Program-made: the position numbers and the translations under genes
From: Oscillospiraceae bacterium
GTDB lineage: Bacteria; Bacillota; Clostridia; Oscillospirales; Oscillospiraceae
Direction: 5' to 3'
DNA: 5,022 nt
Assembly: GCA_902766215.1 (NCBI GenBank)
Contig: CACXCV010000032.1
Span: 1 to 5,022, forward strand
The notes under the pieces: model-generated
Told to the model about the DNA's origin: nothing
What the model saw: only the letters and a program-made list of their open reading frames with translations
Databases searched by the model: none
Part shown: positions 1-5,022 of the stretch, piece after piece
Numbering within the stretch: position 1 is the stretch's first letter
Layout of the letters: the number at the start of each line of letters is the position of its first letter

Positions 1-465
1 GACAAGCGCTATGCCGTCGCCCCGCCGCTGGGCTGCAGCGACATCGACGGAAAGCTGATCGTCTGGCACGGTCTGCGGATTCTCGGCCTTGGCGGCTGCA
101 AAACGCCGCGCGGCCTGCTGCATGAATACACCGACCGGCAGATGTGGGGTAAGGTGCGCCGTCTCGAGGGCGCAGTCCGCCGGGCCGGCGGGATTGATAT
201 TCTGGTGACCCACGCGCCGGCGCTGGGCCTGGGCGACGAACCCAACTCGTTTCACGAGGGCTTTGACGCCTTCCGCTGGCTGGACGAGACGTGGCAGCCT
301 ACATACCACCTGTACGGCCATGTTCACCTCAGCGGCAGTCCCGTGGATCGCCGGGCCTTTATCCAGTATGGTCCCACCACGCTGGTCAACGCCACCGGCT
401 ACAAACTGCTGGACGTACCCGAGCCAAAAGCGGCAGACCGCTCCATCCTGCGCCGCTGGCGCTGA
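1..465 (+). CDS. Calcineurin-like metallophosphoesterase, C-terminal part (5' end outside window)
   Basis: The reading frame is open from base 1 to a TGA at 463-465, giving the last 154 residues of a protein whose start lies upstream of the window. Two hallmarks of the calcineurin-like phosphoesterase fold are visible. One is a DILVTHAP segment with a metal-binding histidine at visible residue 71. The other is YGHVHL at 105-110, the GHxH metal-binding motif near the C-terminus. The earlier D-x-H, GD and GNHE motifs would be in the missing N-terminal half. The stretch LGLGGCKTPRG followed by a charged helix, and the closing TLVNATGYKLLDV strand, fit small cytosolic bacterial members. These proteins hydrolyse phosphomonoesters or phosphodiesters with two metal ions. 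The substrate cannot be told from this part. I see no signal or membrane segment. The ATG at 142 is internal to the domain and is not a plausible start. Transcription should end at the hairpin just downstream. Confidence 0.85.
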   Translation, partial: DKRYAVAPPLGCSDIDGKLIVWHGLRILGLGGCKTPRGLLHEYTDRQMWGKVRRLEGAVRRAGGIDILVTHAPALGLGDEPNSFHEGFDAFRWLDETWQPTYHLYGHVHLSGSPVDRRAFIQYGPTTLVNATGYKLLDVPEPKAADRSILRRWR

Positions 466-480
466 ACCCAGCCAAAATAC

Positions 481-530
481 AAATCGCGCCCCGCTGAAGC
501 ACACATTGCTTCCAGCGGGGCGCTCGATTT
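481..530. terminator. Bidirectional intrinsic terminator between convergent genes
   Basis: A GC-rich stem pairs 487-496 (CGCCCCGCTG) with 513-522. It is extended inward by AAGCA (497-501) against TGCTT (507-511), with one bulged C, and closed by a CACAT loop. Outward, AAATCG (481-486) pairs with CGATTT (525-530) across a two-base bulge. On the + strand the stem runs into CGATTTTTATT. On the minus strand it runs into TTTGTATTTT. It can therefore stop both the metallophosphoesterase transcript and the degV-DUF1836 transcript. The minus-strand stop codon (TAA, 531-533) directly follows the stem. Confidence 0.85.
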
Positions 531-1199
531 TTATTCATTCGGCAGCGCAGGCAGCGGCTCGTCAGGCGCTGTTTCCGCCCGTTTCCCCTGCAATTCCAGC
601 AGCTTTTCCGTCAGCAGGCGCGACAGTCCCGCGCAGACGGCAAAGGAGGTAATCAGCGCGTCCACCGCTTCGCTGCCTCCATCCCGGCGCAGGATTGGCG
701 CTGCCGCCGCTTCCGCCTCGCGGACAAAGCACTCGGACACCTGCCGGTGCCTGGCGGCAAAGGTGCTGTAGCGCGCACGCACCTCGTCCTCGCTCAGGCC
801 CAGGGGCATCAGCTTCTGCACCCCCGCAATGCTGAGATTCTGCTTGAGCGTGCAGATCATCAGCAGATAGGCCAGATGCACCCGGTTATACTTTTTCTTG
901 ACCGGTGCGGGCATAATTTTCAGCCGGACATAGTTGTTCACCGTGCTGGCTGTCACCGTGCGGTCGCTTTCCGCCCCTGCGGGGATAGAGTCCAGATAGC
1001 GGCCCAGCAGCGCCAGCACCTGATCCATATACAAGCCGAAATCCGGCAGCTCGCCCCACTCCGGCAGTGCAAACTGCTCCAGCACGCCCTTCCACTTCAG
1101 CAGCCTGGCCGCAACCAGCGCGCAGTCATAGCCATGCGTCCGCGGCGGCGCTTCCGCTCCCTGCGCTTCGCGCGCCGGATCCTTATCGGTGTGTCCCAT
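531..1199 (-). CDS. DUF1836 domain protein, putative MerR-like DNA-binding regulator
   Basis: This is a 222-residue cytosolic protein of the DUF1836 family (PF08876; Bacillus YkrK-like). The family core runs from about residue 50 to 150. It starts with LPDFGLYMDQVLALLGRYLD (51-70), followed by the most recognisable block at 82-123, TASTVNNYVRLKIMPAPVKK and then KYNRVHLAYLLMICTLKQ. That block resembles a MerR-type winged helix-turn-helix recognition region, so a DNA-binding role is inferred. No target is known from the sequence. The first 25 residues and the last 20 are low-complexity (Ala/Glu/Pro) and probably disordered. The ATG at 1199 lies 17 nt inside the end of degV and has no Shine-Dalgarno sequence (upstream mRNA is GCGCTTTTCTTCT), so translation probably depends on ribosomes finishing degV. 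No other in-frame ATG precedes the domain. The start is the least certain part of the call, while the family is clear. Confidence 0.82.
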   Translation of the reverse strand: MGHTDKDPAREAQGAEAPPRTHGYDCALVAARLLKWKGVLEQFALPEWGELPDFGLYMDQVLALLGRYLDSIPAGAESDRTVTASTVNNYVRLKIMPAPVKKKYNRVHLAYLLMICTLKQNLSIAGVQKLMPLGLSEDEVRARYSTFAARHRQVSECFVREAEAAAAPILRRDGGSEAVDALITSFAVCAGLSRLLTEKLLELQGKRAETAPDEPLPALPNE

Positions 1200-2052
1200 A
1201 GAAGAAAAGCGCCAGGGTCCCCGGGCCGCTGTGGGCGCCGATCACCGGCCCGACCGGGTTAATATAGCAGTCTTTAATGGGGGTGCGGCTGCGGATCATC
1301 TGCTCCAGCTGCTTGGCTTCGTCCAGGCAGTCGCCATGGCTGATGAAAATTGTCTGCTCTTCCGGGCGGATCGCCGTCTCGGCCAGCTGGTCGGCCAGCG
1401 CCTCCATCGACGCCTTGCGCCCGCGGCGTTTGCCCACGGCAACCAGCCGCCCTTCGTCGTCCACATGCATCACCGGCTTGATGCCCAGAATGGTTCCTGC
1501 CAGAGCCGTCGCGCCGCTGATACGGCCGCCGCGGCGCAGATAGGTCAGGCTGTCCACGGTAAACCAGTGGCACAGCTGCAGCTTGTGCGACTCGGCATAG
1601 GCCGCAGCCTCCTCGATGGTGGCCCCGCTTCGCTGCTGCTGCACCACATGATACAGCAGCAGCCCCAATCCCAGCGACGCGCAGCGGGTATCCACCGCAA
1701 TAACCTTGCGGCCCGGAAACTGCTCGCCCAGTTCCTGCGCGGCAATATGCGCCGCCTGATATGTGCCGGACAGCGCCGAGGAGAAGGTCAGCATCAGCAC
1801 ATCGCGCCCCGCCTCCAGCTCGGGCTGCGCGTTTTGAATCCACTGCTCTGTCGTGGTGGCCGAGGTCTTGGGCGCGGCGCCGCCCCGCATCGCCTCATAG
1901 AACAGATGAATTCCCTCCGCCCCGGCACGCTCTACCTGATGTTCCAGTGCCGCGTCGGTCAGCCGCAGCGGCGTGTATTTCAGCCCCCACTGCTGCACCC
2001 GATCCATCCCCAGGTCGCAGCAGGAATCGGTGATAATCGTATAGCCAGACAT
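1183..2052 (-). CDS. DegV family protein (fatty-acid-binding, FakB-like)
   Basis: This is a complete 289-residue protein with the DegV fold throughout, and typical length for the family (about 280-290). In order: ITDSCCDL (7-14), the N-terminal TDS signature; KTSATTTEQW (62-71), the fatty-acid head-group loop, which many relatives have as TSxPS, so this copy varies there; SSALSGTYQAA (91-101), the family's SxLSGTY motif; the DTRCASLGLGLL helix (121-132); YLRRGGRI (171-178); and IGAHSGPGTLALFF (271-284) with the conserved His274. In Firmicutes, DegV/FakB proteins bind a fatty acid and present it to the kinase FakA, which makes acyl-phosphate for phospholipid synthesis. No fakA is in the window, and genomes often carry several paralogues, so the exact ligand is unknown. 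There is a strong Shine-Dalgarno (AGGAGG, 7 nt before the ATG) and a clear promoter about 60 nt upstream. The gene is first in an operon with the DUF1836 gene. Confidence 0.93.
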   Translation of the reverse strand: MSGYTIITDSCCDLGMDRVQQWGLKYTPLRLTDAALEHQVERAGAEGIHLFYEAMRGGAAPKTSATTTEQWIQNAQPELEAGRDVLMLTFSSALSGTYQAAHIAAQELGEQFPGRKVIAVDTRCASLGLGLLLYHVVQQQRSGATIEEAAAYAESHKLQLCHWFTVDSLTYLRRGGRISGATALAGTILGIKPVMHVDDEGRLVAVGKRRGRKASMEALADQLAETAIRPEEQTIFISHGDCLDEAKQLEQMIRSRTPIKDCYINPVGPVIGAHSGPGTLALFFYGTHR

Positions 2053-2058
2053 ATTCGT

Positions 2059-2065
2059 CCCTCCT
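2059..2065 (-). promoter_or_regulatory. Ribosome binding site of degV
   Basis: On the minus strand AGGAGGG lies with AGGAGG seven nucleotides before the ATG at 2052-2050. This near-perfect match to the anti-Shine-Dalgarno fixes the degV start. It contrasts with the absence of such a site before the downstream DUF1836 gene. Confidence 0.85.
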
Positions 2066-2112
2066 GTTTCCGCTTTGCTGTGCAGTTTTTCCTATCTGCA
2101 TGTATCGTCAGT

Positions 2113-2141
2113 ATCATATCATACGCCATATTAGATTACAA
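2113..2141 (-). promoter_or_regulatory. Sigma-A-type promoter for degV-DUF1836
   Basis: Read on the minus strand, a -35 box TTGTAA (2141-2136) and a -10 box TATGAT (2118-2113) are separated by exactly 17 bp. The -10 is preceded by TGA, giving an extended -10 (TGnTATGAT). A second, overlapping TATGAT lies five bases upstream (2123-2118). Transcription should start near 2106, giving a 5' leader of about 54 nt before the ATG at 2052. Confidence 0.7.
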
Positions 2142-2194
2142 GCGTTTGTTCTCCTTTTCTTTCGTCAAAATCTCTGAATCTATCTGTTGCTGCG

Positions 2195-2208
2195 GGCAAA
2201 CGTTTTCA
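2195..2208. promoter_or_regulatory. Candidate cre (CcpA operator) between the divergent promoters
   Basis: GGCAAACGTTTTCA matches the catabolite-responsive-element pattern TGNAANCGNNNNCA at every fixed position except the first (G for T), and is followed by T as in the longer consensus. Its centre is about 63 bp upstream of the predicted pgi transcription start and about 95 bp upstream of the predicted degV start. In Firmicutes CcpA a site upstream of the -35 box is more typical of activation than of repression. This is a pattern match only, and CcpA itself is not in the window. Confidence 0.4.
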
Positions 2209-2229
2209 TTTTTCAGCGAGCGATTCTGG

Positions 2230-2258
2230 TTGTATTTTCCGGATTTCTACGATATAAT
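2230..2258 (+). promoter_or_regulatory. Sigma-A-type promoter for pgi
   Basis: The -35 box TTGTAT (2230-2235) and a perfect -10 box TATAAT (2253-2258) are separated by 17 bp. Transcription should begin near 2265, giving a 5' leader of about 50 nt. The surrounding DNA is AT-rich, unlike the GC-rich coding flanks. No terminator-antiterminator or riboswitch-sized structure fits in so short a leader. Confidence 0.75.
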
Positions 2259-2298
2259 ACCAATATACAAAATCATATTTGCAAAAAATATGCTTATT

Positions 2299-2303
2299 GG
2301 AGA
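2299..2303 (+). promoter_or_regulatory. Ribosome binding site of pgi, deciding its start codon
   Basis: GGAGA lies 10 nt before the ATG at 2314-2316. An in-frame ATG also occurs at 2290 and would add eight residues (MLIGDEFI). It is preceded by TTTGCAAAAAAT with no Shine-Dalgarno, and the GGAGA would fall inside that longer reading. The ATG at 2314 is therefore preferred. Confidence 0.65.
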
Positions 2304-2313
2304 TGAATTTATA

Positions 2314-3606
2314 ATGATTACCTCAGATCTGAGCAATATCTGGGGAAAGATTGTGCTAAACGATCTTCTTTCCATGGAGCCGCGCCTTGCCGAGGCGCAC
2401 AGCACACTTTCCGAGGGTACCGGCGCAGGCCACGAATTTACCGGCTGGCTGACGCTGCCCAGCACCCTGTCCCAGGATGAAATCGACGCCATCAAGGCCT
2501 GCGCCGCCGCCATCCGCACCCACAGCAAGGCGCTGGTTGTGGTTGGTATCGGCGGCTCATACCTCGGCGCCCGCGCTGTCATTGATCTGCTGCGCGGCAG
2601 CAGCCACAACGAGCTGGACGAGATGGAGGTCTACTTTGCCGGCAACCACCTTTCCACCCGTAGCTGGAACCAGCTGATGAAGCAGCTGGACGGCAAGGAC
2701 TGGAGCATAAACATCATCTCAAAATCCGGCGGCACCACCGAGCCGGCCGTGGCCGCGCGGCTGCTCCGCGTCGCGCTGGAGGAGAAATACGGCGTGGAGG
2801 GTGCCCGCGAGCGCATTGTCTGCACCACCGACGCCAAAAAGGGCATCCTGCACGACATGGCACAGAAGATGGACTATCAGACCTTCCCCATCCCCGGTGA
2901 CGTGGGCGGACGCTATTCCGTCCTGACGGCTGTGGGTCTGCTGCCGCTGGCCGTGGCCGGCGTGGACATCGACGCGCTGCTGGACGGCGCGCGTGAAGCG
3001 CAGCAGAAGCTGAATGCCGAGCGCAGCTTCAACAACCCCGCCTGGCAGTATGCCGCTGCCCGCAATCTGCTCTATGAGCAGGGCAAAAGGGTCGAGATTC
3101 TCTGCTCTTACGAGCCGGATTTCTCCTATTTCGGCCGCTGGTGGCAGCAGCTCTTTGGCGAGAGCGAGGGCAAGGATCACAAGGGTCTCTTCCCCACTTA
3201 TCTGGAATACAGCGCCGACCTGCATTCCATGGGTCAGCTGGTGCAGGAGGGCGAACGCAGCATGTTCGAAACGCTGGTGCGCTTTGACCCGCCGGCCGAC
3301 GAGGTGATCATCGGCAGCGACGAGGCAAATATGGATCAGCTGAACTTTTTGGCCGGAAAGAGCCTGTCCTTTGTCCAGTCTCACGCCAGCGCTGCAGTAA
3401 CCGACGCACACCGCGACGGCGGCGTGCCGGTTCTGACGCTCGACTGCGGCCCCCTGAACGAGCACAGCGTGGGCGCCCTGCTCTATTTCTTCGAGCTGGC
3501 GTGCGGCATTTCCGCTTATGTGCTGGGCGTGAACCCCTTTAATCAGCCCGGCGTGGAAGCGTATAAGAAAAACATGTATCACCTGCTTGGCAAGCCGGGA
3601 TATTGA
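2314..3606 (+). CDS. pgi: Glucose-6-phosphate isomerase
   Basis: A 430-residue cytosolic enzyme that interconverts glucose 6-phosphate and fructose 6-phosphate in glycolysis and gluconeogenesis. It belongs to the short Bacillus/Clostridium type (usually about 450 aa). The first SIS-like domain has VVVGIGGSYLGARA (75-88) and the phosphate-binding ISKSGGTTEP (135-144). The first PROSITE-type signature is GDVGGRYSVLT (195-205) with catalytic Arg200. The second domain carries FGESEGKDHKG (281-291) with the catalytic-base Glu283, and ADLHSMGQ (301-308) with ring-opening His304. The second signature is YVLGVNPFNQPGVEAYK (402-418), ending in active-site Lys418. All key residues are present, so the enzyme should be active. 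The gene has its own promoter, with a cre-like site just upstream, and is divergent from degV. It appears to be a single-gene transcript ended by the long hairpin at 3623-3673. The frame stays open for about 1.1 kb upstream of the start, but that part is antisense to degV and is not coding. Confidence 0.97.
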   Translation: MITSDLSNIWGKIVLNDLLSMEPRLAEAHSTLSEGTGAGHEFTGWLTLPSTLSQDEIDAIKACAAAIRTHSKALVVVGIGGSYLGARAVIDLLRGSSHNELDEMEVYFAGNHLSTRSWNQLMKQLDGKDWSINIISKSGGTTEPAVAARLLRVALEEKYGVEGARERIVCTTDAKKGILHDMAQKMDYQTFPIPGDVGGRYSVLTAVGLLPLAVAGVDIDALLDGAREAQQKLNAERSFNNPAWQYAAARNLLYEQGKRVEILCSYEPDFSYFGRWWQQLFGESEGKDHKGLFPTYLEYSADLHSMGQLVQEGERSMFETLVRFDPPADEVIIGSDEANMDQLNFLAGKSLSFVQSHASAAVTDAHRDGGVPVLTLDCGPLNEHSVGALLYFFELACGISAYVLGVNPFNQPGVEAYKKNMYHLLGKPGY

Positions 3607-3622
3607 TTCCATTCGGCCACCA

Positions 3623-3673
3623 ACAGACACGAGGGCGCTGCATTCAAGCGAATGCAGCGCCCTCGTTGTCTGT
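3623..3673. terminator. Long hairpin between convergent pgi and the oxidoreductase fragment
   Basis: The left arm 3623-3645 and right arm 3650-3673 form a stem of 23 base pairs (17 uninterrupted next to the loop, then 6), with one bulged T and an AAGC loop. It begins 17 nt after the pgi stop codon and ends 10 nt before the stop codon of the minus-strand gene. It very likely terminates pgi, and possibly both directions. Neither side has a proper U-tract (+ strand continues CATATTGCGTTATTTG), so termination may be weaker than the stem suggests. The structure may also protect the 3' end. Confidence 0.65.
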
Positions 3674-3682
3674 CATATTGCG

Positions 3683-4270
3683 TTATTTGTTGCCGTGCCA
3701 GCGTGCGCTGTAGGTGCCGGAGAGATCTTCAATCTTCGACGGGGCAACGTTGGTCTTGACCTTGGAGGTTTTCACGCGCTCCATCAGCATCTGATAGAAC
3801 AGCTCTTCGTCCATGGGCAGCGTAATCTCCTTGCCGGTCCAGTCGGACAGATAGGCCGCGTTGGAAATCGTCAGCTCGTTGATGCCCTCATAGCCGGGGC
3901 TGAGCAGCGGCTCTCCGTGCAGGATGCAGTTGGTAAAGTTCTGCATGATGCCCACATGCGCCGTGCTGCGTCCGTCTATCTCCACCTCTTCTTTGTTAAA
4001 GGGAATAAAGGCAAAGCTTTCCTTCGCCGTGGCGCTGACCTCGCGCTCAGGCTTTTCCAGGCGGATAACGGTCATTGTCCGCCCTTCGACCACAATCTTG
4101 CCCCGGTCGCCGGTAATCTCCAGCCGGTTGGTGCCCGGGAATTCGCCGGTGGTGGTGATAAAGCAGGCGGTGGCGCCGTTTTCATAGTCGGCGGTGATGG
4201 TAACGTCATCCTCCACCTCAATGTCGTGATATTTACCCACGGCGCATTTGGCACGGATCGACTTGGGCAA
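3683..4270 (-). pseudogene. Gfo/Idh/MocA-family oxidoreductase, 5'-truncated C-terminal half
   Basis: The 195 residues from a TTG at 4270 to a TAA at 3685-3683 match only the C-terminal half of an NAD(P)-dependent Gfo/Idh/MocA sugar oxidoreductase, normally about 380-400 aa. Family features are GKYHDIEVEDDVT (12-24), an ENGATACFITTTGEFPGTNR beta-sheet stretch (30-49), LEITGDRGK (50-58), HVGIMQNFTNCILHGEP (105-121), and an intact end, LSGTYSARW (183-191). The Rossmann domain with its GxGxxG motif and the EKP catalytic region are absent. Upstream, the frame stays open only 11 more codons, through a hairpin, to a TAG at 4306-4304. Those codons (HKRRNPAGFRR) do not look like the family. There is no Shine-Dalgarno before the TTG, and the only promoter in reach would be read-through from the beta-propeller gene. 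Without a nucleotide-binding domain it cannot be an active dehydrogenase. The exact substrate of the parent enzyme is unknown. The call assumes the assembly is correct here. Confidence 0.8.
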
Positions 4271-4300
4271 GCGGCGGAACCCAGCTGGATTCCGCCGCTT
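4269..4300 (-). terminator. Hairpin after the beta-propeller gene, with no U-tract
   Basis: Perfect 11-bp arms, AAGCGGCGGAA (4269-4279) and TTCCGCCGCTT (4290-4300), enclose a 10-base loop containing the palindrome CCAGCTGG. It lies 23 nt past the stop codon of the minus-strand gene, where an intrinsic terminator is expected. On the minus strand only TT follows the GC stem before the sequence changes to GCCCAAG, which belongs to the truncated oxidoreductase. The T-run a terminator needs is missing, as if cut off at the junction. Confidence 0.6.
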
Positions 4301-4323
4301 GTGCTATGATCTGTGTGATTCTC

Positions 4324-5022
4324 TTATTCGATGACGGTCCACTCCCGTTCCGTCTCAATCTGCTGCACCACCTCCAGCGTGTCCAGCGACAGGACGGTCA
4401 GGCCGCTGTCGCCGCAGATATAAAGGCAGTCGCCGATGTACAGGCCCCGGGCGTCCCACTCCCAGTCAAGCGCAACCGTGGCCCGCTGGGTAAAGCCGCC
4501 GGCATCGTCATAGCCAAACACAGCGTACCCCTCGTCGGTGGGAAAACCAATCAGGTTGCGATCCGCGGCCAGCAGCAGCGCCTTGTGGTTATACAGCGCC
4601 TGCGAGTAGTAACAGTCCAGCGGCAGCGTGTGCCGCTCGGAAACACTCACCGGGTTGGTGGTGTCATACATGCTGAGCTTCAGGCCGCCGGTCGTGCCGG
4701 TTTCATCGCCGTCATAACCCAGGCCCAGCAGCCGCCCCTGCGACCACAACTGCAAATAGTCCGAGAAGCCCGGCAGCTGCAGCTCACTGCGCACCACCGG
4801 ATGATAGGGGTCGCTCAGCTCCACGCAGAACAGCGGATCCGTCTGCCGGAAGGTGACAAAATAGCCATAGTCGCCGTCAAACCGGGCGGAATAAATCCGC
4901 TCGCCCTGCCCCAGCCCCTCGATACTGCCAGCCTGCTGCAGCGCGCTGTCCAGAATCACCAGGCCGTTGCTGCGGTCATTCTCGTCCGGCCAGCGATAGC
5001 TGGTCTTGCCGTCTTCTTCCCA
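4324..5022 (-). CDS. Beta-propeller domain protein (PF09826-like), C-terminal part (5' end outside window)
   Basis: The frame is open from the window edge at 5022 to a TAA at 4326-4324, giving the last 232 residues. It resembles the 'beta propeller domain' family (PF09826) of Clostridia and archaea. Diagnostic stretches are GERIYSARFDGDYGYFVTFR (40-59), TDPLFCVELSDPYHP (61-75), LPGFSDYLQLW (83-93) followed by LLGLGYDGDE (98-107), and a run of short repeated strands to ICGDSGLTVLSLDTLEVVQQ (202-221), each blade ending in a V-x-x-L/D pattern. Members are usually exported or lipid-anchored proteins of 600 aa or more with an N-terminal signal. That end is not visible here, so location is inferred from the family. 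No enzymatic motif is visible and the function is unknown. The GTG at 4959 is internal and not a start, because the residues before it (NDRSNGL) continue the fold. Confidence 0.8.
   Translation of the reverse strand, partial: WEEDGKTSYRWPDENDRSNGLVILDSALQQAGSIEGLGQGERIYSARFDGDYGYFVTFRQTDPLFCVELSDPYHPVVRSELQLPGFSDYLQLWSQGRLLGLGYDGDETGTTGGLKLSMYDTTNPVSVSERHTLPLDCYYSQALYNHKALLLAADRNLIGFPTDEGYAVFGYDDAGGFTQRATVALDWEWDARGLYIGDCLYICGDSGLTVLSLDTLEVVQQIETEREWTVIE

Noticed and set aside
2081..2100. Inverted repeat TGCAG/CTGCA with a 10-base gap in the degV leader
   Set aside because: Five base pairs around a 10-base loop is too weak and too likely by chance to call a regulatory hairpin or operator.
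2143..2202. CGTTTG and CAAACG inverted 6-mers in the intergenic region
   Set aside because: They are short and far apart, and the second copy is already explained as part of the cre-like site.
1189..2313. Stop-free + strand frame continuing upstream from pgi for over 1.1 kb, which would make an 805-residue protein
   Set aside because: This part is antisense to the well-supported degV gene and its composition (rich in His, Arg, Gln and Ala) is typical of a GC-rich shadow frame. The pgi promoter and ribosome binding site lie inside it, so it is not an N-terminal extension.
2265..2313. Possible riboswitch in the pgi leader
   Set aside because: The predicted leader is only about 50 nt, with no stable stem or known riboswitch core.
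2719..3630. 303-residue open frame on the minus strand inside pgi
   Set aside because: It is fully antisense to the catalytic motifs of pgi, matches no family I recognise, and has no ribosome binding site or promoter. It is a GC-driven shadow.
4142..4306. Hairpin at the gene fragment's edge as a terminal inverted repeat of an insertion sequence
   Set aside because: The two arms are adjacent with a 10-base loop, there is no transposase in the window, and I see no second copy or flanking duplication.
3587..4309. 240-residue + strand open frame across the oxidoreductase fragment
   Set aside because: It overlaps the end of pgi, runs through both hairpins and is antisense to clear Gfo/Idh/MocA motifs. 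It shows no recognisable domain.

Overview
The window is ordinary chromosomal DNA of a GC-rich member of the Clostridia (Firmicutes). GC looks like roughly 60% by eye, but the intergenic promoter region is clearly AT-rich. A DegV protein next to a DUF1836 regulator, a Bacillus/Clostridium-type glucose-6-phosphate isomerase, a beta-propeller (PF09826-like) protein and strong AGGAGG-type ribosome binding sites together suggest an Oscillospiraceae/Ruminococcaceae-like gut bacterium. The taxon is inferred, not proven.

Layout from left to right. (1) The 3' half of a calcineurin-like metallophosphoesterase gene (+ strand) ends at 465. (2) A bidirectional hairpin terminator at 481-530 separates it from a convergent minus-strand pair, degV followed by a DUF1836 gene. 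Their reading frames overlap by 17 nt. (3) A 261-bp AT-rich intergenic region holds two divergent sigma-A-type promoters, both with 17-bp spacers. One drives degV leftward and the other drives pgi rightward. A good CcpA/cre-like site lies between them. (4) pgi (430 aa) is intact, with all catalytic motifs present. (5) A very long hairpin follows pgi. (6) A minus-strand fragment of a Gfo/Idh/MocA-family oxidoreductase comes next. It has a complete C-terminal half but no Rossmann N-terminal half. (7) Its truncated 5' end abuts a terminator-like hairpin belonging to the next minus-strand gene. (8) That gene is a beta-propeller protein whose 5' end lies outside the window.

Functionally, pgi is core glycolysis and its upstream cre-like site fits control by carbon status. 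DegV proteins are fatty-acid carriers for the FakAB system, and the overlapping DUF1836 gene probably encodes a MerR-like DNA-binding regulator made by coupled translation. The metallophosphoesterase and the beta-propeller gene are unrelated neighbours. I see no mobile element, CRISPR array, tRNA or rRNA.

I did not find a new biological system. The most unusual point is the abrupt junction near 4268-4271, where half an oxidoreductase gene begins exactly at the foot of its neighbour's terminator hairpin. It is either a real deletion or rearrangement scar, or an assembly join.
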